Positions 1 to 4,062 of a stretch of 6,232 nt of DNA are shown piece by piece. This DNA is from CAYMOV01 sp964392085 (GTDB taxonomy: Bacteria > Oederibacteriota > Muellerivitia > Muellerivitales > Muellerivitaceae), in contig CAYMOV010000141.1 of NCBI GenBank assembly GCA_964392085.1, positions 1 through 6,232 on the forward strand. The letters are read 5' to 3'. The stretch's first letter is position 1, and each line of letters opens with the position of its first letter. Below the pieces are notes generated by a model. The model searched no databases, was not told the DNA's origin, and saw only the letters and a list, made by a program, of their open reading frames with translations. The position numbers and the translations under genes are program-made.

Positions 1-518
1 ATCTCCGCGTCGGTGAGGATCTCCCCGAGAAACAGGAAGGATCCCTTCTCGATGTTCAGGAGAAGGGTGTTCTTGCCGATCCAGCCGAGCCCCGCCATCG
101 CGGCGTAACTGCGCTCCAACACCGGGCCCGTATCCACGTAGGCCTTGGCGGAGCAACCCCAGGTCCGGGCCATCCAAGCCGCCAGGGCGTCCAACTTCTC
201 CCGCATCACCTCATGGTAATCCCTGCCCCAGGCGTAACAGGAAATGGGGTGGCGTCCCACCAGCGGCCAATGGGAAGGTTGTGGGTTGTAGGAGAGGGCG
301 ACGCAGACCACGGACTTCACGTTGGGGAGCAGGCGGGAAGGGTCCAACCGGTCCTGGAGGCGACGCTCCAGGTATCCCATCTCCCCCGCGCAGCCCTGGG
401 CCAGCCAATGGCCGAAACGCTCGGCGTCAGGGACGGGGTAGGCGGGGGCCACGCCCGATAGATCAAAACCCAGCCGCAGGGCCTCGGCCTTCAGCGCGGC
501 GGAGGGGAGAGGGCTCAA
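1..518 (-). CDS. queG: Epoxyqueuosine reductase QueG, N-terminal part, cut by the window edge
   Basis: QueG is the cobalamin- and [4Fe-4S]-dependent cytoplasmic enzyme that reduces epoxyqueuosine to queuosine in tRNA wobble position 34. About 172 residues are visible, against roughly 380 in the family. Seen: the N-terminal DUF1730-type region with a helix and G-V-A motif (residues 11-24), GEMGYLERR (45-53), RLLPNVKSVV (62-71), YAWGRDYH (95-102), then VDTGPVLER (128-136) and AGLGWIGKN (142-150), ending at FLGEILTD (163-170). Asp129 in VDTGPVLER matches the family's catalytic Asp. The ferredoxin-like cysteine clusters and HEAT-like C-terminus lie beyond the left edge. The start is TTG at 518-516; it overlaps the stop of the upstream gene (shared TTGA) and gives the N-terminal length expected for QueG. 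AAGGA lies directly against this TTG, so initiation probably relies on translational coupling. Identity is firm; the exact start is less certain. Confidence 0.93.
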   Translation of the reverse strand, partial: MSPLPSAALKAEALRLGFDLSGVAPAYPVPDAERFGHWLAQGCAGEMGYLERRLQDRLDPSRLLPNVKSVVCVALSYNPQPSHWPLVGRHPISCYAWGRDYHEVMREKLDALAAWMARTWGCSAKAYVDTGPVLERSYAAMAGLGWIGKNTLLLNIEKGSFLFLGEILTDAE

Positions 519-1069
519 TCCTTGTGGGCGAAGAAAGTCATGCCGATGGCGCTAAGAAGCGCTGGGATGGTCACCAGAAGGGCGGGCAGGCGGTTGACGG
601 GGTTGCCGAAGATGGAATAGAGGATTCCGCCCACGCTGACCACCCAAGGGAAGAGGAACCAGAAAAGGTCGTGGGTGGGGCGACTGAGGATGCCCTTCAG
701 GCCGGACTTGTACTTGCGGGCCCAGGCCTCCAGCTCTGACTGGGTGAGGGTGCGGTGGGTCTCGTAGTCCTCGACGGCGCCGCCCAGCCGGTTGAGGAGG
801 ATGTCCAGGACGTGGAACTGTAGTTCTTGGGCGCCGTTGGCGGGCATGGCGGGGAGGGAGACGATGTAGGTCAGGGCCTCGGGGTCATGGAGCAGGAAGC
901 ACTCGATCTCCTCGGGGGGGCCGGGGCGGAAGAACCGGATGTCCTCCCAGACGCCGTTCTCGGCCTTAAGATTGAGCTCGACCTGCCAGCCGCGCTTGTG
1001 AAGGTCGTCCAAAAGGTCCTGGGGCAGGGGCGGGGTCTTCTTGCTGGGGCGGAGGAGGTATTCGGTCAT
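515..1069 (-). CDS. Unrecognised protein with two C-terminal membrane helices
   Basis: I do not recognise this 184-residue protein. Its N-terminal 130 residues look soluble and mixed alpha/beta, with a PPLPQDLLDDLHKRGW stretch (13-28) and an acidic, aromatic middle (GVWEDIRFFRPGPPEEIECF, 39-58). A helical segment follows (LQFHVLDILLNRLGGAVEDY, 83-102), then a charged region rich in Lys/Arg (116-130). Two hydrophobic segments, about 134-155 and 160-181, should be membrane helices joined by a short loop, and the protein ends in AHKD. There is no signal peptide. ATG at 1069 is chosen because a good promoter lies just upstream; a TTG at 1117 would add 16 residues but would sit upstream of that promoter's start point. 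The stop overlaps the queG start by 4 bp, so the two genes are likely co-transcribed and coupled. A function in queuosine metabolism is not implied by this alone. Confidence 0.75.
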   Translation of the reverse strand: MTEYLLRPSKKTPPLPQDLLDDLHKRGWQVELNLKAENGVWEDIRFFRPGPPEEIECFLLHDPEALTYIVSLPAMPANGAQELQFHVLDILLNRLGGAVEDYETHRTLTQSELEAWARKYKSGLKGILSRPTHDLFWFLFPWVVSVGGILYSIFGNPVNRLPALLVTIPALLSAIGMTFFAHKD

Positions 1070-1079
1070 CAGGGCCAAG

Positions 1080-1108
1080 ATTGTATTTCGTCCGGGTCCC
1101 CATGGCAA
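1080..1108 (-). promoter_or_regulatory. Sigma70-like promoter for the membrane-protein/queG operon
   Basis: On the minus strand a -35 box TTGCCA (1108-1103, 5 of 6 consensus) and a -10 box TACAAT (1085-1080, 5 of 6) are separated by exactly 17 bp. The predicted start point is near 1073, only about four bases before the ATG at 1069. The mRNA would therefore be leaderless or nearly so, which fits the lack of a Shine-Dalgarno sequence before that ATG. This is a pattern match only; no transcript data are available. Confidence 0.55.
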
Positions 1109-1143
1109 ACGTTTCAAGCATAGAACGGCAAAAAACCGATTTC

Positions 1144-1277
1144 ACCACGGAGGCCACGGGGTTCACGGAGAAAGCATTCGACCTGGAAGGCGAAAACCGG
1201 AAGGTGTATTGAAGATAAAGGATTGTGGATGGTATTCCAAAATCTATTTTCCCCGTGCTTTCCGTGACCCCCGTGGT
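1144..1277. repeat. Inverted-repeat element with CACGG-motif arms (MITE/REP-like)
   Basis: The left arm (1144-1173) and the reverse complement of the right arm (1277-1248) agree at 23 of 30 positions. Each arm begins ACCACGG and carries three CACGG motifs at a strict 9-bp spacing, followed by a purine-rich end. About 74 bp separate the arms, with no convincing coding potential. The element fills most of the spacer between the mtnD stop and the promoter of the next operon, so it could form a long stem at the 3' end of the mtnB-mtnD transcript and act in termination or mRNA stability. I recall similar strings of CACGGAG-type triplets between genes in many environmental bacterial genomes, but this cannot be verified here. 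No transposase is present, and target-site duplications were not recognised. Confidence 0.7.
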
Positions 1278-1300
1278 TCAAATTGTCTTGGTTTGAAGTT

Positions 1301-1765
1301 TTACTTTGCGGCGGGGGCGGCGACGCCCTCGCGGTAGACGGGAGTCCAGCCCGTCGGGTCCTTGAAGAGCCGGACGCATTGGATGGCCTTCTCCTCCGTC
1401 AAATAAAAGCGGTGGTAGCGGTTGGCGGGCACCAGGATGAAGTCGCCGGGCTCGACCACCACGTGCATCCAACGGTCGTCGCCGCTGCGGATGTCGAACA
1501 CGCCGCCGCCCTTGAGCACGAACCGCACCTCGTCGTCGGTGTGTAGGTGCTCGCCCACGAACTTCTGGCAGAGGGCCTCGAAGTTGGGCATGTCGGCCTT
1601 CATCCCCACCTCGTCCATCACCACATAGCCCCGCTCGGCCATGACCTTCTCCATGCGGGACTTATAGCCGGTGGGTTCGGTGCTGACCTGTTCGTAAGTT
1701 ATTCCCTGGGCATTGAGTTCAGCCGGGGTGATGTCCTCGTGGGTATCCATCCAGGTGGCTTTCAT
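1301..1765 (-). CDS. mtnD: Acireductone dioxygenase (methionine salvage)
   Basis: This 154-residue cupin oxidises acireductone (1,2-dihydroxy-3-keto-5-methylthiopentene) with O2 to formate and 2-keto-4-methylthiobutyrate (KMTB) when loaded with Fe(II). In this family the Ni(II) form gives an off-pathway reaction producing CO. Seen: the metal-binding signature EHLHTDDEVRF, with ligands His73, His75 and Glu79, and the second cupin motif PANRYHRF with His118. The spacing matches the family's H-x-H-x3-E...H pattern. The N-terminal KATWMDT and the fold order resemble the eukaryotic ADI1 type. The frame is open back to 1840, but the second ATG of an ATGATG pair is chosen because GGAGG lies 5 nt before it; the first ATG (1768) is possible. 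The gene lies 52 bp downstream of mtnB on the same strand and is probably in one operon with it. The stop is TAA. Confidence 0.96.
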   Translation of the reverse strand: MKATWMDTHEDITPAELNAQGITYEQVSTEPTGYKSRMEKVMAERGYVVMDEVGMKADMPNFEALCQKFVGEHLHTDDEVRFVLKGGGVFDIRSGDDRWMHVVVEPGDFILVPANRYHRFYLTEEKAIQCVRLFKDPTGWTPVYREGVAAPAAK

Positions 1766-1768
1766 CAT

Positions 1769-1778
1769 TCCCTCCAAG
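1769..1778 (-). promoter_or_regulatory. Shine-Dalgarno sequence of mtnD
   Basis: The minus strand reads TTGGAGGGA immediately before an ATGATG pair. The GGAGG core is 5 nt from the second ATG but only 2 nt from the first, which favours the second (1765) as the real start and rules out the longer frame reaching into mtnB. Confidence 0.7.
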
Positions 1779-1817
1779 TTAGTTGATGGGATCAGGTGGG
1801 CGTCGAACGTCCAACGA

Positions 1818-2510
1818 TCAGGCGGCAGGGTCGATCCCAAGCTTCTTCATGCGCACGGCGGCGGCGAAGAGGTAGTCGTAGCACTCGGCGTGGGTCTTGG
1901 CCTGCTGCCAGTCGCGGCCCCACACGTAAACCCCGTGACGGCGAACCAGCACGGCGTGGGACTTGGGGTTCTTCCGGATGGCCTCGCCCAGGCTATCGGC
2001 CAGGTCACACTCGTAGGCGGTGTTCTCGATGATGGGCACCTCCAGGAGGTCCATGGCGCCGGAGCCCTCGATTCCCTTCTGCATCTCCATATTCCTGATC
2101 CGGAAGCGGTCGCCTGAGATCAGGGTGGCCTCCACGGCGTTCAGGGAATGGCTGTGCAGGACGGCTCCGGCGTTACGGATCTGGTAGGCGTGGAGGAACA
2201 ATGGGGCGCATTGGGAGAGCTTAAGGCCGCGCCCCGGGTCCTGGGCGACGTCGCCCTGGGCGTCGAGGACGAAGATGTCGGCGGGGGCCAAACGCTCCTT
2301 CTGGACGCCCGAAGGGGCCATGTAGAGGAAGGCGCCGTCGCGGATGGAGATGCCGCCGCCGGTGCCGGATGCCCAGCCCAATTGGTAGAACTGCCTGCAG
2401 AGGTCGCAGATGAGCACGCGCGGATCCGGCGCGGGCGGATAGGCCTGCGGCGAATGGGAGGTGGGCGAAACGGAGCCCTCCCGCGTGGGTGCGTTCAATT
2501 CGGTTGGCAT
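1818..2510 (-). CDS. mtnB: Methylthioribulose-1-phosphate dehydratase (methionine salvage)
   Basis: This 230-residue class II aldolase/adducin-fold enzyme dehydrates 5-methylthioribulose-1-phosphate to 2,3-diketo-5-methylthiopentyl-1-phosphate, with Zn. Seen: LCRQFYQLGW and the glycine-rich TGGGISI (37-55), APSGVQKER (65-73), SQCAPLF with Cys101, the zinc pair His119-x-His121 in LHSHS, Glu142 in MEMQKGI (likely catalytic), and RRHGVYVWG with the third ligand His192, then ECYDYLF. These match human APIP almost motif for motif. About 30 Pro/Ser/Thr-rich residues precede the fold and look disordered. ATG at 2510 is preferred; in-frame GTG (2519) and TTG (2546) would add 3 or 12 residues, and no clear Shine-Dalgarno decides between them. 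It precedes mtnD. The following enolase-phosphatase step is not encoded nearby. Confidence 0.95.
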   Translation of the reverse strand: MPTELNAPTREGSVSPTSHSPQAYPPAPDPRVLICDLCRQFYQLGWASGTGGGISIRDGAFLYMAPSGVQKERLAPADIFVLDAQGDVAQDPGRGLKLSQCAPLFLHAYQIRNAGAVLHSHSLNAVEATLISGDRFRIRNMEMQKGIEGSGAMDLLEVPIIENTAYECDLADSLGEAIRKNPKSHAVLVRRHGVYVWGRDWQQAKTHAECYDYLFAAAVRMKKLGIDPAA

Positions 2511-2523
2511 GATGTTCACGGGT

Positions 2524-2553
2524 AAAGTAGCAGGGGGGGCGGCCAAATTTCAA
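2524..2553 (-). promoter_or_regulatory. Possible promoter of the mtnB-mtnD operon
   Basis: On the minus strand TTGAAA (2553-2548, 5 of 6 consensus) is followed after 18 bp by TACTTT (2529-2524, 3 of 6) with an extended -10 TG one base before it. The predicted start near 2517 is only a few bases before the mtnB ATG at 2510, again giving a very short leader. The -10 match is weak, so this is tentative. Confidence 0.3.
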
Positions 2554-2574
2554 GACAACCGCAAAACCTTTTGA

Positions 2575-2604
2575 ACCACGGGGGACACGGAGGGCACGGA
2601 GATT
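2575..2604 (+). repeat. Third, solitary copy of the CACGG repeat arm
   Basis: This 30-bp stretch begins ACCACGGGGG and carries three CACGG motifs at 9-bp spacing, like the two arms of the inverted element at 1144-1277. It has the same orientation as the left arm. I could not find an opposing arm within the divergent spacer. The mtnD-mtnB pair is thus bounded by oppositely oriented arms, one at 1248-1277 and this one. Confidence 0.65.
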
Positions 2605-2652
2605 AGGTGTGATCTTAAAGCCTTAAATCAAGATTGGCTTTCCCCCATGAAC

Positions 2653-2728
2653 CCCGCGCCCGCCCATTTATCGGTTTCATGGATGGCGGGGCTGTCCCGC
2701 GGTCATTGAATGTTTGATGGGGCGCGGG
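2653..2728. other. Possible structured stem with internal hairpin
   Basis: An 8-bp stem CCCGCGCC (2653-2660) with GGCGCGGG (2721-2728) continues, after a 3-nt bulge, with CCAT (2664-2667) and ATGG (2717-2720). Inside it a small hairpin GCGGG-GCTGT-CCCGC spans 2686-2700. It could be a leader structure, a protein-binding site or remnants of a repeat. In GC-rich DNA some pairing arises by chance. Confidence 0.35.
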
Positions 2729-2812
2729 ACGCGACCACCATGGTGAATATGTTTGGGGTTTGGCTTTTCCTGACACGCCGCCGGTGTTACCTTATCGCAT
2801 TCCCCGCACCCC

Positions 2813-2817
2813 AGGAG
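2813..2817 (+). promoter_or_regulatory. Shine-Dalgarno sequence of the aminotransferase gene
   Basis: AGGAG lies 5 nt before ATG 2823. It settles the start against the upstream in-frame TTG at 2760. Confidence 0.75.
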
Positions 2818-2822
2818 AACCC

Positions 2823-4010
2823 ATGTCGCTCAAGTCTCTCGTATCGGCCAAGGCGGAATCCTTCGCCGAGTCCGTCATCCGCGAGATGAGCCGGGTTTCC
2901 GCCGCCCACGGCGGCCTCAACCTGGCCCAGGGCTTCCCCGACTTCCCGGTGGACCCGGGCATCCGAAAGGCCGCCGCCGACGCCATCGAGCGGGGCGTGA
3001 ACCAATACGCCATCACCTGGGGCTCCAAGACCCTGCGGGACGCCCTGGTGGCCAAGGAGAAGAGATTCCGGGGCCGCGACCTGGACCCCGAGAAGCACCT
3101 GACGGTCACCTGCGGGTCCACCGAGGGCATGATGGCCGCGCTTTTGGCCGTCATCAACCCGGGGGACGAGGTCATCGTCTTCCAACCTTTCTACGAGAAC
3201 TATGGGCCCGACGCCGTGCTGTCGGGCGCCACGCCCCGCTACGTGAAGCTCCATCCCCCCTTGAACGACCAGGACGACTGGCATTTCGACGAGGCCGAAA
3301 TGGCCGCGGCCTTCAACGGCACGACCAAGGCCATCATCCTCAACAGCCCCCACAACCCCACGGGCAAGGTCTTCCGCAAAAGGGAGCTGGAGTTCATCGC
3401 GGCGCTCTGCCAGAAGTGGGATGTCCTGGCCGTCACCGATGAGATCTACGAGCACATCCTGTACGACGGGGAAGCGCACGTGCCCATGGCCACCCTACCC
3501 GGCATGGCGGACCGAACGATTACGGTGAACGGCGCCTCCAAGACCTACTCGGTGACGGGCTGGCGCATCGGTTGGGTGGTCGCTAACGAGCGTCTCACGA
3601 AGGCCGTCCGCAAGGTGCATGACTTTTTGACCGTGGGCGCCGCCGCGCCGCTTCAGGAGGCCATTGCCTACGCCTTGGGGCTGCCGGATTCCTATTACTC
3701 GACCACCCTGAAGAAATACCAGGATCGCCGTGATTTCCTCCTGGGGGGCCTACGGTCCGCCGGGTTCCCGACCTTTAAGCCCTGGGGCGCCTATTACCTG
3801 ATCTCGAAAATCCCCGAGGAGGGGTTTGCCACGGATTTCGACTATTCCCTTCACCTGATCAAGACCGCCGGCGTGGCCACCGTGCCCTTCTCGTCCTTCC
3901 ATCAGGAAACACCCAAGACAGGCTATATCCGTTTCTGCTACGCGAAAAAGGAAGAGACCCTAATGGCCGCCGTGGAGAAACTGCGGGCTTACCGCGGGGT
4001 GAAAGCCTAA
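2823..4010 (+). CDS. PLP-dependent class I/II aminotransferase, YbdL/kynurenine-aminotransferase type; candidate KMTB transaminase
   Basis: This 395-residue cytoplasmic fold-type I aminotransferase is full length for the family. Seen: NLAQGFPDFPVD (33-44), NQYAITWG (60-67), GSTEGMMAALL (98-108), Tyr124 in PFYENY, SPHNPTG with Asn178, DEIYEH with Asp206 and Tyr209, the Schiff-base Lys240 in GASKTYSVTGWRIGW, Arg248, and the substrate-carboxylate Arg370 in YIRFCYAKKEETL. The FPDF motif and the FCYAKKE ending match the E. coli YbdL (methionine aminotransferase) and glutamine transaminase K/kynurenine aminotransferase group. Placed divergently beside mtnB-mtnD, it may convert KMTB to methionine (the MtnE role). 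That role is inferred from family and neighbourhood; broad aromatic or glutamine specificity is equally possible. ATG at 2823 is chosen because AGGAG lies 5 nt upstream (2813-2817); a longer frame from TTG 2760 has no such site. Confidence 0.93.
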   Translation: MSLKSLVSAKAESFAESVIREMSRVSAAHGGLNLAQGFPDFPVDPGIRKAAADAIERGVNQYAITWGSKTLRDALVAKEKRFRGRDLDPEKHLTVTCGSTEGMMAALLAVINPGDEVIVFQPFYENYGPDAVLSGATPRYVKLHPPLNDQDDWHFDEAEMAAAFNGTTKAIILNSPHNPTGKVFRKRELEFIAALCQKWDVLAVTDEIYEHILYDGEAHVPMATLPGMADRTITVNGASKTYSVTGWRIGWVVANERLTKAVRKVHDFLTVGAAAPLQEAIAYALGLPDSYYSTTLKKYQDRRDFLLGGLRSAGFPTFKPWGAYYLISKIPEEGFATDFDYSLHLIKTAGVATVPFSSFHQETPKTGYIRFCYAKKEETLMAAVEKLRAYRGVKA

Positions 4011-4062
4011 CCTAACGACTTACCTCCTCGCGTCCCATCGGGGCCGCCTCCATCCCACAACC
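4011..4062. other. Short convergent spacer without a visible terminator
   Basis: The aminotransferase (plus) and the surface-protein gene (minus) converge with 52 bp between their stops. I see no GC-rich hairpin followed by a T-run on either strand, so termination here may depend on Rho or on overlapping read-through. Confidence 0.5.

Larger units (their letters stand above)
2547..2822. other. Divergent intergenic region between mtnB and the aminotransferase gene
   Basis: This 276-bp spacer must hold the control signals of both divergent units. From left to right it contains the upstream part of the possible mtnB promoter, one CACGG repeat arm (2575-2604), an AT-richer stretch (2605-2640), a possible stem structure (2653-2728), a perfect 10-bp palindrome CACCATGGTG (2736-2745) and the aminotransferase ribosome site. 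A weak match to a plus-strand promoter is CTGACA (2770-2775) and TATCGC (2793-2798), 17 bp apart. I see no SAM riboswitch-like pattern. Confidence 0.6.

Noticed and set aside
281..739. Plus-strand frames across queG and the membrane-protein gene, including 213-461 and 827-1123
   Set aside because: They oppose a recognised QueG sequence and a plausible membrane protein, and show low-complexity Gly/Arg composition without motifs.
1041..1337. Plus-strand frame of 98 codons across the inverted-repeat element
   Set aside because: It reads through the promoter and the CACGG element, has no ribosome site, and its product shows no domain features.
1766..1840. Longer mtnD start overlapping the end of mtnB
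   Set aside because: The extra 25 residues have no family counterpart, and a good GGAGG lies just before the ATG pair at 1768/1765.
2547..2822. SAM riboswitch controlling methionine-salvage genes
   Set aside because: I could not find the conserved SAM-I core pattern or a kink-turn-like arrangement on either strand. The stem at 2653-2728 does not resemble it.
2787..3479. Minus-strand 230-codon frame opposite the aminotransferase
   Set aside because: It lies entirely within a full-length, motif-complete PLP enzyme gene and has Val/Gly/Asp-rich composition typical of antisense shadows.
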